Assembly: GCF_003469205.1 (NCBI RefSeq)
Contig: NZ_QSIN01000003.1
Span: forward strand, 62,001-126,000
Direction of reading: 5' to 3'
Length of the DNA: 64,000 nucleotides
Origin: Collinsella sp. AM33-4BH
GTDB lineage: Bacteria > Actinomycetota > Coriobacteriia > Coriobacteriales > Coriobacteriaceae
Translations under genes and position numbers: made by a program
In this document: piece by piece, positions 33,509 through 42,105 of the stretch
Position numbering within the stretch: position 1 is the first letter of the stretch
Layout of the letters: each line of letters starts with the position of its first letter
Notes under the pieces: generated by a model
The model's input: only the letters and a program-made list of their open reading frames with translations
Database searches by the model: none
What the model was told of the DNA's origin: nothing

Positions 33509-35206
33509 ATGGCAGCCTTGTTCACGACCCCCAAACGCAATGACGCTACCGCCGGAACCCATGTTGCCGAACCCGACGTTCGCCGTCGCATAGGACTCGC
33601 GCACGGCAGCTGGCGCCGCGTGACGCGCCGCATCGTCGCGGGCGCCGTGTGCGCGCTCACGGTGAGCTCGCTGCTCATGCCGAGCGTCTCGCTCGCAGCG
33701 GAATGGGTCAAGGTCGGCGGCAACAAGTACAACACCGCGGCGAGCGACGAGGCCGGTACCTGGTCGTGGGACGGCGCCGACGACTTGAAGCTCAACAACT
33801 ATAACGGCGGCGAGATCCAGGCCGCAGGCAAGCTCAACGTGAATTACTCGGGAACCAACATCGTCACTGCCGAATGGATCGAAAGCATCAACGTTTCTCA
33901 TGGCACTAACGAGAATGCCGAGCTCAATATCCAAGGCGACGCGGGCAGCACGCTCAGCGTGACATCTACTGAGGACGCTATCCTCTCCACGGGTAATATC
34001 AACATCGACGGAGCCGGATCCGTCAACGCCACGAGCACTGGGTTTGATGCCATCAATGCCGGGGGTGATCTCGCTATCAAAGGTTCGGGCAACGTCAACG
34101 CCACGGGTGCATCGGATGGCATCAGGGCAAACGGCAATATCACGATTGACGACAGCGGAGCCGTCACCGCCAGGGCTACCGAGGACAAGGGTATTGGAAC
34201 CGACAAGGACCTCACCATCAAGGGTGGCGGGACGGTCGAGGCAAGCTCCGAGAAAGACGCTGCCGTCGAGGCCAAGGGCAGCCTCGCAGCCACAAACGCC
34301 TCCCTCAACGTAAACGGTGTTGAATATGGCGTCTATGCCCACAAGGGCATCACCCTCGATCATGCAAACGTGACGGTCCGTGCAGGTAAAGGCAGATACG
34401 GTGGCGCCATCGCCCTCTTCACCTACCAGGACGACATCGTCGTCAAGAACGGCTCCACCGTGGACGCGTTTGCGGAAGGTGAGGTTTCGGCTGCATTCTC
34501 CACCAGAAACGATCGACCCAACGAGGAGGGTGGCCACATCTACATCAGCGACTCCGTTGTCAAGGCCATAGCCCGCTATGTCGAGAACGGCGACGGCCCC
34601 ATCCCCTACAGCGAAAACCAAGATGGTGAGACGAGCCCCGAGCCCCAAGGCGAGAACATCGGCATCATCGCCCAGACCAGCGAGGGCGTCACACCCGCAG
34701 CCATCTCGATCATCCGCAGCAAGGTAACGGCCGAAGGAGATACAGCGGCAATCTTTGCCCGTGCCATGAGCGCTGACGGCAAGACAATCGGCACCATCAA
34801 GATTGAGAACGCCGCCATCCAGACGCCCGAAGGCGGCAAGGTCATTGACTATCGCAAGCTCCGTAACGGCATCTACGAGGCAGGCCAAGCCATCGGCACG
34901 GGCGACGCTGTGATCGACTCCCCCTATAACGAAGCTGTCGCCAAGAGCATGGTCATCGCACCTCCCGAGGTAGCCAAGCCGGAAGACCCCAAGCCCGACG
35001 AGACCAAGCCCGCGGAGTCCAAGCAGGACCCCAAGCCCGAGGGCGCAAAGACGACCAAGACCGTTGCGGTTGCAACCACGAAGGCCAAGGCCACCGGCGT
35101 GCTCGCGGCAACCGGCGACACCTCGGGTGCGGCCATCGTGGCAACCGTCCTTGCGGGAACAGCCGCTATCGCCGCAGGCACCATGGCGAGCCGCAAACGC
35201 TCGTAG
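33509..35206 (+). CDS. Sortase-anchored surface protein, copy 2, intact
   Basis: 565 aa. A long signal peptide (about 60 residues, with SWRRVTRRIVAGAVCALTVS and cleavage near SLAAEW) leads into repeats of the form GNINIDGAGSVNATSTGFDAI and GDLAIKGSGNVNATGASDGI, about 20 residues each. These resemble Cthe_2159-type carbohydrate-binding beta-helix repeats. A Pro/Glu/Lys linker follows, then LAATGD, a hydrophobic span and RKRS. LAxTG fits class E sortases rather than the standard LPxTG. GGGAG precedes ATG 33509. It probably mediates binding of glycans at the cell surface. The copy and about 200 bp upstream arose by tandem duplication. Confidence 0.85.
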   Translation: MAALFTTPKRNDATAGTHVAEPDVRRRIGLAHGSWRRVTRRIVAGAVCALTVSSLLMPSVSLAAEWVKVGGNKYNTAASDEAGTWSWDGADDLKLNNYNGGEIQAAGKLNVNYSGTNIVTAEWIESINVSHGTNENAELNIQGDAGSTLSVTSTEDAILSTGNINIDGAGSVNATSTGFDAINAGGDLAIKGSGNVNATGASDGIRANGNITIDDSGAVTARATEDKGIGTDKDLTIKGGGTVEASSEKDAAVEAKGSLAATNASLNVNGVEYGVYAHKGITLDHANVTVRAGKGRYGGAIALFTYQDDIVVKNGSTVDAFAEGEVSAAFSTRNDRPNEEGGHIYISDSVVKAIARYVENGDGPIPYSENQDGETSPEPQGENIGIIAQTSEGVTPAAISIIRSKVTAEGDTAAIFARAMSADGKTIGTIKIENAAIQTPEGGKVIDYRKLRNGIYEAGQAIGTGDAVIDSPYNEAVAKSMVIAPPEVAKPEDPKPDETKPAESKQDPKPEGAKTTKTVAVATTKAKATGVLAATGDTSGAAIVATVLAGTAAIAAGTMASRKRS

Positions 35207-35263
35207 ACGCCTCTGCGCACATGGCAGCTCCCGCGAAGGCCCCGAGTCCCAGGACCGTTTAAC

Positions 35264-35302
35264 AACGCCACCGCCGAGCTCCCCTCCGGCGGTGGCGTTT
35301 TC
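35264..35302 (+). terminator. Terminator of surface-protein copy 2
   Basis: AACGCCACCGCCG and CGGCGGTGGCGTT form a 13-bp stem followed by TTT. Confidence 0.88.
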
Positions 35303-35413
35303 CATATGCGTCCGCAGGGTATGCACGAGATTGTCTTTTGTCTAGCCCAACCTGCATGAGCCGGCGTGCGACAATGGGGGCCGTCGATATCACAACGCCG
35401 AGAGAAGCCCGTC

Positions 35414-36079
35414 ATGGAAGCGCATCAAAAGCAGATAACCGTTCATGCACAGCATGCCGAAAGCGCACCAGTCATCTATCTTCCCGTGGTCATGGGCGAC
35501 GGCGCGGAGGTTTATGAACGCTGCCGAGAGCTCAACTGCCCGCCCTTCACGCTTGTCGGCATTGGCAGCCTCAACTGGAATCGCGAGCTGAGCCCCTGGG
35601 GATGCGACGGAACCGTGCGCGATGCCGAGCCCTTTGGCGGTCAGGCTTCCGGATTTCTCGATGAGCTGTTGAACTGGATAATCCCAGAGGCCGAGTCGTC
35701 GCTTCCTCAGCCGCCCACCTGGCGCGGCATTGCCGGCTACTCGCTCGCGGGCCTCTTCGCGCTCTGGTCCCTCTGGCAAACCGACGCCTTTAGCCGCGCC
35801 GCAAGCGCATCGGGGTCGTTGTGGTTTCCCGACTTTGTCGATCGCGCCAGCACGGCCCCTTTTGCCGGCAACCCGCAGGCCGTCTATCTGTCACTCGGCA
35901 AAAAGGAGACCAAGACACCCAACCGCATGATGCGGCATGTACTCGACGACACACGCGCGATGGAAGCGTTGCTCGTCGCGCGCGGCATTCCAACAACGCT
36001 GGAGCTCAACCCCGGCAATCACTTTGCCCAAACCGATCTGCGCATGGCACGTGGCATCCACTGGATATTGACGCATTAA
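35414..36079 (+). CDS. Esterase-like alpha/beta hydrolase
   Basis: 221 aa. Putative esterase family: nucleophile Ser110 in GYSLAGLFALW, an aromatic-rich region around GIGSLNWNRELSPW, and the catalytic His in LNPGNHFAQ. It lacks a signal peptide. Related small esterases cleave acyl or siderophore esters; the substrate is unknown. The ATG at 35414 follows GAGAGAAG, a fair ribosome binding site. Monocistronic, between two terminators. Confidence 0.78.
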   Translation: MEAHQKQITVHAQHAESAPVIYLPVVMGDGAEVYERCRELNCPPFTLVGIGSLNWNRELSPWGCDGTVRDAEPFGGQASGFLDELLNWIIPEAESSLPQPPTWRGIAGYSLAGLFALWSLWQTDAFSRAASASGSLWFPDFVDRASTAPFAGNPQAVYLSLGKKETKTPNRMMRHVLDDTRAMEALLVARGIPTTLELNPGNHFAQTDLRMARGIHWILTH

Positions 36080-36080
36080 A

Positions 36081-36116
36081 AATGACGCCCGCGCGTACGC
36101 ATGGGCGCCATTTTTT
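36081..36116. terminator. Terminator of the esterase gene
   Basis: AATGACGCCC and GGGCGCCATT arms with TTTTTT; A-rich left flank may serve the convergent uraA gene. Confidence 0.75.
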
Positions 36117-36136
36117 GATTCAGCTGGACGCAGTTG

Positions 36137-37471
36137 TTACTCAGCAGCCTCCTCAAGCTCGGAGACATCAAACTCAAAGTCGTTACCCGGTAGGATGGCA
36201 TTGAGCACAATGCCCACCAGCGAACCCACGGCAAGACCCGAAAGCGAAATGGTCACGCCGCCCAGCTCCAACACGATAGCACCGGCAGTGCTGTAAGCAA
36301 TGCCGAGTGAAAGCACCAGCACCAGAGCGGCCACCAGCACGTTGCGGTTGTTCTGGAAATCGACCTGGTTCTCGATGAGGTTACGCACACCTACCGCACT
36401 GATCATGCCATAGAGCACGAGTGACACGCCGCCGATCACACACGCCGGCATGGCCGCAATGACAGCCGCGAACTTGGGGCAGAACGAGAGCACAATGGCG
36501 CAACACGCGGCAATGCGAATCACGCGCGGGTCAAACACACGCGTCAGGGCAAGCACACCGGTGTTCTCGCCATAGGTGGTGTTAGCCGGAGCGCCAAAGA
36601 GCGATGCGAGAATGGTCGCCAGGCCATCGCCAAGCAGGGTGCGATGCAGGCCGGGATCGGCAATGTAGTTGCGCTCGCAAGTCGAGCCGATAGCGGAGAT
36701 ATCACCAATATGCTCGATCATAGTCGCAAAGGCCAGCGGCATAATGGTGATGATGGCCGTCGTGGCAAGACCGCTATCGAACTGCGGGCCAAAGAGCGCA
36801 AACACGGTGTTGTCCCACACGATGGGAAGACCGACCCACGGCGCGGCGGCAACGCCCGAGAAATCAACCTCGCCGAGCGCGGCGGCAACGGCATAGCTCA
36901 CCACAACACCCAGCAGAATCGGCACGATATTGACCATGCCGCGGCCCCAGATGTTGCAGATGACGATCACAGCCACAGCGACAACGGCAACAAGCCAATT
37001 GGTCTGGCAGTTAGCGATGGCAGAGCTTGCCAAGATTAGGCCGATCGAAATGACGATGGGGCCGGTCACCACCGGCGGAAAGAAGCGCATGACGCGCTTG
37101 GCGCCAAACGCGCGGAACAGGGCCGCCAGCACCGGATAGAGCAGGCCGGCACAAGCTACGCCCAGGCAAGCGTAGGGCAAAAGCTCGGCCTCGCCGTTGG
37201 GCGCGATTGCGGCATAACCGACAATAAAGGCAAACGACGAGCCCAAGAAGGCCGGCACCTTACCGCGCGACAGGAAGTGGAACAGCAGCGTGCCCAAGCC
37301 GGCAAACAAAAGCGTTGCCGACACCGAGAGACCGGTGAGCACGGGCACCAACACCGTGGCGCCAAACATGGCAAATAGATGCTGCAGACCGAGTAGGAAC
37401 ATGCGCGGGCGGCCGAGCGATGACGCATCGTAGATGGCATCGGCGACGGCGGGCGTCGAAGACTGGGACAT
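36137..37471 (-). CDS. uraA: Uracil/xanthine permease (NCS2, UraA-type)
   Basis: 444 aa. FLLGLQHLFAMFGATVLVPVLTGL at the start, then FVIGYAA, AFATMIEHIGDISAIG, LLGDGLATILASLFGAPANTTYGENTGVLALT and a final VGIVLNAILPG, all typical of uracil permeases. It imports uracil with protons. ATG 37471 follows AAAGGA. A possible -10 box TACAAT lies at 37541-37546 on the minus strand. No pyrimidine attenuator was seen in the 120-nt leader. Confidence 0.92.
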   Translation of the reverse strand: MSQSSTPAVADAIYDASSLGRPRMFLLGLQHLFAMFGATVLVPVLTGLSVSATLLFAGLGTLLFHFLSRGKVPAFLGSSFAFIVGYAAIAPNGEAELLPYACLGVACAGLLYPVLAALFRAFGAKRVMRFFPPVVTGPIVISIGLILASSAIANCQTNWLVAVVAVAVIVICNIWGRGMVNIVPILLGVVVSYAVAAALGEVDFSGVAAAPWVGLPIVWDNTVFALFGPQFDSGLATTAIITIMPLAFATMIEHIGDISAIGSTCERNYIADPGLHRTLLGDGLATILASLFGAPANTTYGENTGVLALTRVFDPRVIRIAACCAIVLSFCPKFAAVIAAMPACVIGGVSLVLYGMISAVGVRNLIENQVDFQNNRNVLVAALVLVLSLGIAYSTAGAIVLELGGVTISLSGLAVGSLVGIVLNAILPGNDFEFDVSELEEAAE

Positions 37472-37593
37472 GGATGTCCTTTCGAATGGAAGGGCGATCG
37501 GGCATATTGGATAACCTGCCCGAACGATACGATCCGAACCATTGTACGCGATACGCAGTGCCTCGCACGCGCCGCCACCTGCAAACGCTAGCG

Positions 37594-38727
37594 CTATTTC
37601 CAAACGCGTTCGGCGATGCGCCTGACCAGCGCGATCTTCGCCCACTGCTCGTCCTCGGTCAGCTTGTTGCCAATCTCGCAGCTGGCAAAGCCACACTGCG
37701 GAGACAGATACAGGTTCTCGAGCGGAACATACTTTGCAGCCTCGTGAATACGCTCAACGATGGCATCCTCATCCTCAAGCTCAGCGGCCTTGGTGGTCAC
37801 TAGGCCCAACACGACCTTCTTGCCGGGGGCAACATACTTCAGCGGCTCAAAGCCACCGGCGCGCGGTGTATCGAACTCAAGGTAGAACGCATCGACGTTC
37901 TCGTGTGCGAACAGATACGGCGCGATGGGGTCGTAGCCGCCCTCGAAGGCATAGGTAGAGTGGTAATTACCACGGCACACATGCGTGTTGATGACCAGGT
38001 CGTCGGGCTTGCCCGCGATGGCGGCGTTGTTGAGCGCCACGCCCAGCTCGGACACCTTTTGCAGGTCGACCGGGCTCATACCAGTCTTTGCCACAAAGTC
38101 GGTATCGCAATAGATCCCCCAGGTGCAGTCATCAAATTGGATGTTGCGACAGCCCGCGGCATACAGGTCGGCGATCACCGTGCGGTATGCCGCCGCGATG
38201 GCGTCGACGAGCTCTTCGTCGGTCTTGTAGACAGCGTGCAGACTCTCCTGCTGGCCATCACAGCGGTCGAGCGTGACTTCGGAGAACGTCTGGATCGGCG
38301 CCGGAATGGTCTGGCGCGCAACCTGGCCCTCGCCCTCAAGCACCTTGACAAACTTAAAGTGCTCGACGAAGGGGTGGTTCTCGCCGCTGATGGGGCCGGT
38401 CACCACGGCGGTGTCAGCCGTGGTCTCCTCGTCGTGGAACATATAGCCCGTACGCGAGGTGCGGCGTTCAATGCCGTTGAGCCCCCACATAAAGTCGAGG
38501 TGCCAGTAACTGCGACGAAACTCGCCATCGGTAATCACCTGCAGGCCAGCGGCCTTTTGCTTTGCCACCAAATCGCGAATGGCATCGTCCTCGACGGCCT
38601 TAAGCCCCTCGGCATCAAGCGTGCCTGCCGCATAGGCAGCGCGGGCGTCCTTTACGGCCTGCGGACGAAGAAAGCTGCCGACGATATCGGCGCGAAACGG
38701 CGCGTTCGGTTGAATCGAAGTGCTCAT
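37594..38727 (-). CDS. MetE-like methyltransferase (YxjG/YxjH type)
   Basis: 377 aa, corresponding to the C-terminal catalytic half of cobalamin-independent methionine synthase. It has VITDGEFRRSYWHLDFMWG, the zinc ligands in INTHVCRGN, LEFDTPRAGGFEPL and LSPQCGFASC. It probably makes methionine from homocysteine with a small methyl donor. ATG 38727 follows AAAGGGAG. The upstream LysR gene on the same strand and two dyads in the gap suggest control by that regulator. Lacking the N-terminal half of full MetE is normal for this subfamily. Confidence 0.87.
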   Translation of the reverse strand: MSTSIQPNAPFRADIVGSFLRPQAVKDARAAYAAGTLDAEGLKAVEDDAIRDLVAKQKAAGLQVITDGEFRRSYWHLDFMWGLNGIERRTSRTGYMFHDEETTADTAVVTGPISGENHPFVEHFKFVKVLEGEGQVARQTIPAPIQTFSEVTLDRCDGQQESLHAVYKTDEELVDAIAAAYRTVIADLYAAGCRNIQFDDCTWGIYCDTDFVAKTGMSPVDLQKVSELGVALNNAAIAGKPDDLVINTHVCRGNYHSTYAFEGGYDPIAPYLFAHENVDAFYLEFDTPRAGGFEPLKYVAPGKKVVLGLVTTKAAELEDEDAIVERIHEAAKYVPLENLYLSPQCGFASCEIGNKLTEDEQWAKIALVRRIAERVWK

Positions 38728-38767
38728 GGATATCTCCCTTTGCATTGGTTGCTTTACTGGGACAGAG

Positions 38768-38781
38768 TATGAGCGCTCATA
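38768..38781. promoter_or_regulatory. Palindrome upstream of the MetE-like gene
   Basis: TATGAGCGCTCATA, perfect 14-bp palindrome, 41 nt before the start codon; a candidate repressor or LysR site. Confidence 0.45.
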
Positions 38782-38813
38782 TGGCCATCGTAAAATATAT
38801 GTTTATAACAGTT

Positions 38814-38836
38814 TGATATAGATGCTTCCTATATCA
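38814..38836. promoter_or_regulatory. Candidate LysR operator upstream of the MetE-like gene
   Basis: TGATATAG and CTATATCA, 7 nt apart, perfect dyad in an A+T-rich promoter region. Confidence 0.55.
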
Positions 38837-38882
38837 GCTAGGACTGCCATAAAGAGATTTGATCCGTGCAGAACGCAGCAGC

Positions 38883-39779
38883 TTAGATGTGCTGACGAAT
38901 CGCGTCAATATAGGCCCGACCGTAGCGCGTGAGCGTCGTGTTCTTGCGCGTGATGATGCCAATCTCCATGTACTCGTCCACATCGAGCGGAATGGAGATA
39001 ATACCCGGCCCGTTGAGCTCGTGGCTGATCACGCCCGAACACACCGTGTAGCCGTTGAGGCCCATGGCCAGGTTGAACAACGTCGCACGGTCACGTACGC
39101 GGATATTCTTGCGACGCTCAAAGGTCGAGGTCAGTTCCTCGGAATAGTAAAACGAGTTATAGCTGCCCTGCTCGTAGGACAGGAACGGGTAGTCTTCCAA
39201 GTCCTCGAGCGTCACGCTCGAGCGGCCCGCCAGCGGATGGTCTGCGCACACGAAGACATGCGGCGTGGCGCAGAAGAGTCCCTCGAATACGAGCTCGTTG
39301 GCGGCAAGCATGCGCTCGATAACCTCGCGGTTATGCTCGGATAAGTATAGGATGCCCAGTTCGCTTTTCATATGCGCGACATCCTCGATAATCTCGTGAG
39401 TCTGCTCCTCGCGCAGGGTAAAGTCGTAACGCGTGGCATCGAACTCGCGGATCACGTCGACAAACGCGTTAACGGCAAAGGAATAATGCTGGCAGCTCAC
39501 ACTAAAGTGCGGCACCTGCTCGGATGCGCCCTTGTACTTGCCCTCGAGCAGGTCGGCCTGGTCGAGCACCTGGCGCGCATAGCCCAAGAAGGTCTCGCCT
39601 TCCTCGGACACAACGACGCCCTTGTTAGTGCGCTCAAAGATATGCACACCCATCTCGTTTTCGAGATCGCGAATCGATGCGGTAATCGAAGGCTGCGACA
39701 CAAAGAGCCGGCGCGAGGCCTCGGTAATGCTGCCGCATTCGGCAACTTTGACGACATATCTGAGCTGCTGGAGCTTCAT
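38883..39779 (-). CDS. LysR-family transcriptional regulator
   Basis: 298 aa. Winged helix MKLQQLRYVVKVAECGSITEASRRLFVSQPSITASIRDLENEMG, then an effector domain with FVCADHPLAG. AAGGAG precedes ATG 39779, 10 nt after the stop of the HAD gene, so the two are one transcript. The MetE-like gene follows after a 155-nt gap with two dyads and is the likely target. CysB/MetR-like by context, though the effector is unknown. Confidence 0.9.
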   Translation of the reverse strand: MKLQQLRYVVKVAECGSITEASRRLFVSQPSITASIRDLENEMGVHIFERTNKGVVVSEEGETFLGYARQVLDQADLLEGKYKGASEQVPHFSVSCQHYSFAVNAFVDVIREFDATRYDFTLREEQTHEIIEDVAHMKSELGILYLSEHNREVIERMLAANELVFEGLFCATPHVFVCADHPLAGRSSVTLEDLEDYPFLSYEQGSYNSFYYSEELTSTFERRKNIRVRDRATLFNLAMGLNGYTVCSGVISHELNGPGIISIPLDVDEYMEIGIITRKNTTLTRYGRAYIDAIRQHI

Positions 39780-39789
39780 GGCTGTCTCC

Positions 39790-40698
39790 TTAGCTGTTCG
39801 TGAGATTCGCGTCGGCAGTACCCGGCAGGCGCATAAACGACGGCATCTCCCCCGTCGCGGCGCAGGCGGCAATCTGATGCAGAGCCCCGGCAACCGCATC
39901 ATCTGCCGCAGCGCCGATATGCCAGCGCGCGGCAGCCGTGACGGCCTCGTTGGCATTGGCGACTGCAACGGAGTTGGGAACGGCATCGATCATGGGCAGA
40001 TCGTTATCGGAATCACCAAATACGGCCACCTCATCGGGCGTCAGGCCCAAAGCGCGCGCCAGCTCCAGCGCAGCGCAGCCCTTGTCCCAACCGGCCGGGA
40101 GAATATCGAATAGGCGCACGCGGTTGTTGGGAAACACAAGCGAGAGCTCCGGCACCTCGGCGGCAATGCGGTCGCGCAGCTCAGCGAGCTCTTCGCGCGA
40201 GCGGGCGCTCCAGATATTCGCCTTGTATACCGGGGCATCATCGACAACAGGACGGCACGGAGCCTCTTCGCCTTTGAGCCATGCGTTGCCGCCCGACTCC
40301 ATGGCGCGACGCACGCGCTCGGGGTCGCTCGTCACGCAATAGGCATCGTTATCCCAAAAGTCGTCACCCAGGCTGTAGACCTTTAGATAGGTATCGTCGG
40401 TCTCTTGCTCGAGGTAATCGGCCAGACGCATCAGGGCATCGTTGTCGGTCGCGCGCGAGGCGGCCGCCTGACCGTCGACAAACATGACCTGGCCGTTGCA
40501 GAACGCACCGGTCGAAAAGCACTCGGAACGATTTTTGAACATCCAGCCCATCGCGGACGGCTGGCGACCCGAAACCGGGCCAAAGTGCAGACCCGCCGCC
40601 TGCATGGCATGAATGCCCTCGATGGCGTAGTCGCTGGCGCCGTCATGCCCGGCTGGAATCAGCGTATCGTCCATATCGGTCAGCACAAGTTTAATCAT
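39790..40698 (-). CDS. HAD-superfamily phosphatase, Cof type
   Basis: 302 aa. Motif I DMDDTLIP with the nucleophile Asp, motif II in VSGRQPS, a C2-type cap domain, a lysine in GWDKGCA and motif IV GDSDNDLPM. Cof-type enzymes hydrolyse sugar phosphates or cofactor phosphates in the cytoplasm. ATG 40698 is preceded by GGGGA. It is divergent from the thiamine operon and upstream of a LysR gene. E. coli Cof acts on a thiamine precursor, so a thiamine link is possible but unproven. Confidence 0.88.
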   Translation of the reverse strand: MIKLVLTDMDDTLIPAGHDGASDYAIEGIHAMQAAGLHFGPVSGRQPSAMGWMFKNRSECFSTGAFCNGQVMFVDGQAAASRATDNDALMRLADYLEQETDDTYLKVYSLGDDFWDNDAYCVTSDPERVRRAMESGGNAWLKGEEAPCRPVVDDAPVYKANIWSARSREELAELRDRIAAEVPELSLVFPNNRVRLFDILPAGWDKGCAALELARALGLTPDEVAVFGDSDNDLPMIDAVPNSVAVANANEAVTAAARWHIGAAADDAVAGALHQIAACAATGEMPSFMRLPGTADANLTNS

Positions 40699-40763
40699 AG
40701 AGTCCCCATTCGTTTCAACCCCATCAATTGTACCGATGCGTTAGTATAGGGAGCAACAGATTC

Positions 40764-40856
40764 GATGCGGGAGTGCCGGCGGTGCAAACCACAAGGCTGA
40801 GAGGGCATGGGGCCCAATCCTTTGAACCTGTCAGTTAATGCTGGCGTAGGGAGCAT
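40764..40856 (+). ncRNA. TPP riboswitch
   Basis: Contains the conserved thiamine pyrophosphate aptamer blocks in order: GGGAGTGCCGGC, CTGAGA (40797-40802), CTTTGAACCTG (40820-40830), TAATGCTGGCGTAGGGA (to 40852). It lies 65 nt ahead of thiM, with a terminator between as expression platform. Confidence 0.95.
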
Positions 40857-40868
40857 GCCGCCTTTTGA

Positions 40869-40899
40869 GGGGCGCTGTCTATGCACAGCGCCCCTTTTC
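40869..40899 (+). terminator. Riboswitch-controlled terminator
   Basis: GGGGCGCTGT and ACAGCGCCCC form a perfect 10-bp stem followed by TTTTCT, between the TPP aptamer and thiM. Confidence 0.88.
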
Positions 40900-40920
40900 T
40901 ATGCCAAGGAGGCATGTGCA

Positions 40921-41760
40921 GTGATTGATTCGGAACAGCTTAAGCAAGACGTGGTCAAGGCAGTGGAGAAGATTCGCGCCACCAATCCGATGGCGGGCTC
41001 CATCACCAACACGGTGACGATCGACTTTGTCGCCAACGCGCAGCTCGCCGTGGGCGGATCGGCCGCCATGGTCTATCTGCCCGACGAGGGCGAGGCGCTC
41101 GTTGCCGGCGGCGGCGCCATCTATCTGAACATGGGCACACTCTTCCCCATCTACGAGCAGACGATTCCCCGCGCGGCCAAGGCGGCACACGACGCCGGCA
41201 AGCCCTGGGTGCTCGATCCGGTGGGCCTGGGCATCGGCAGCCTGCGCACCCAACTGGTAAACGAACTCAAGCAGTACAAACCCGCCATCGTGCGCGGCAA
41301 TGCCTCCGAGATTATCGCGCTCGCCGGCCTGTGGGGCCTTGAGGGCGAAGCGGCCGATCTGAGTCGCGTGCGCGGTGTCGATACCACCGACACGGTAGAC
41401 GCCGCCCGCGGCGCCGCCGTGGCGCTCGCCCGCTACACCGGCGGCGCCGTTGTGGTCTCGGGCGAAGTCGACCTGATTACCGACGGCACGACCGTGGCCA
41501 AGTCCCACGGCGGCAGCCCGCTCATGTCCAAAATCACCGGCTGCGGTTGCTCGCAGGGCGGCGTGCTGGCCGTGTATGCCTGCGCCGCCGACCCGTTTAC
41601 GGCGGCCATCTGCGGCACCGCCGCCTACAACGTTGCCGGCACGCGTGCCGCCGCCGTTGCCGATGCCCCGGCAAGCTTTAAGGTCGCCTTTATCGACGAG
41701 CTCTACCGCGCAACCGCCCAAGACATCGCCGATAACCGACTCGAGCTCGAGGAGGCATAA
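40921..41760 (+). CDS. thiM: Hydroxyethylthiazole kinase ThiM
   Basis: 279 aa. SITNTVTIDFVANAQLAVGGSAAMVY, VLDPVGLG, IVRGNASEI and GCGCSQGGVLAVYA match ThiM, which phosphorylates salvaged thiazole for thiamine synthesis. The start is GTG 40921 with AAGGAGG eight nt upstream; an ATG just before it is in another frame. Under TPP riboswitch control and followed 3 nt later by a thiamine-binding protein gene. Confidence 0.94.
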   Translation: MIDSEQLKQDVVKAVEKIRATNPMAGSITNTVTIDFVANAQLAVGGSAAMVYLPDEGEALVAGGGAIYLNMGTLFPIYEQTIPRAAKAAHDAGKPWVLDPVGLGIGSLRTQLVNELKQYKPAIVRGNASEIIALAGLWGLEGEAADLSRVRGVDTTDTVDAARGAAVALARYTGGAVVVSGEVDLITDGTTVAKSHGGSPLMSKITGCGCSQGGVLAVYACAADPFTAAICGTAAYNVAGTRAAAVADAPASFKVAFIDELYRATAQDIADNRLELEEA

Positions 41761-41763
41761 GCC

Positions 41764-42105
41764 ATGTCCGAACCCGCAACCAACGCCGGCATGAACACGC
41801 TCGTCGCCGTGGCCATCGCCCCGTGCGGCACCGGCGATGAGCTGTCCGCCAAGGTCGCCGAGGTCGTGCGCGTCATTCGCGAGAGCGGCCTTCCCAACCG
41901 CACCACCTCGATGTTCACCGAGATCGAGGGCGACTGGGACGAGGTCATGCAGGTCGTGCGCGACGCGACCTTTGTGTTGGCGAGCAAGGGCATCCGCACC
42001 GAAGTCGTGCTCAAAGCCGATATTCGACCCGGATTTACCGACACCATGACCGGCAAACTCGAGCGCATGGAAGCACAGATCAAGAAACAGGAGGAAGCAC
42101 GATGA
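41764..42105 (+). CDS. Thiamine-binding protein (MTH1187/YkoF-like)
   Basis: 113 aa. Ferredoxin-like fold of the thiamine-binding family: LVAVAIAPCGTGDELSAKVAEVVRVIRESG, TSMFTEIEGDWDEVMQVV, RTEVVLKADIRPG. Members bind thiamine or its pyrimidine moiety. It lies between thiM and thiE (overlapping thiE by 4 nt, ATGA), so translation is coupled and a role in thiamine salvage is likely. Confidence 0.82.
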   Translation: MSEPATNAGMNTLVAVAIAPCGTGDELSAKVAEVVRVIRESGLPNRTTSMFTEIEGDWDEVMQVVRDATFVLASKGIRTEVVLKADIRPGFTDTMTGKLERMEAQIKKQEEAR

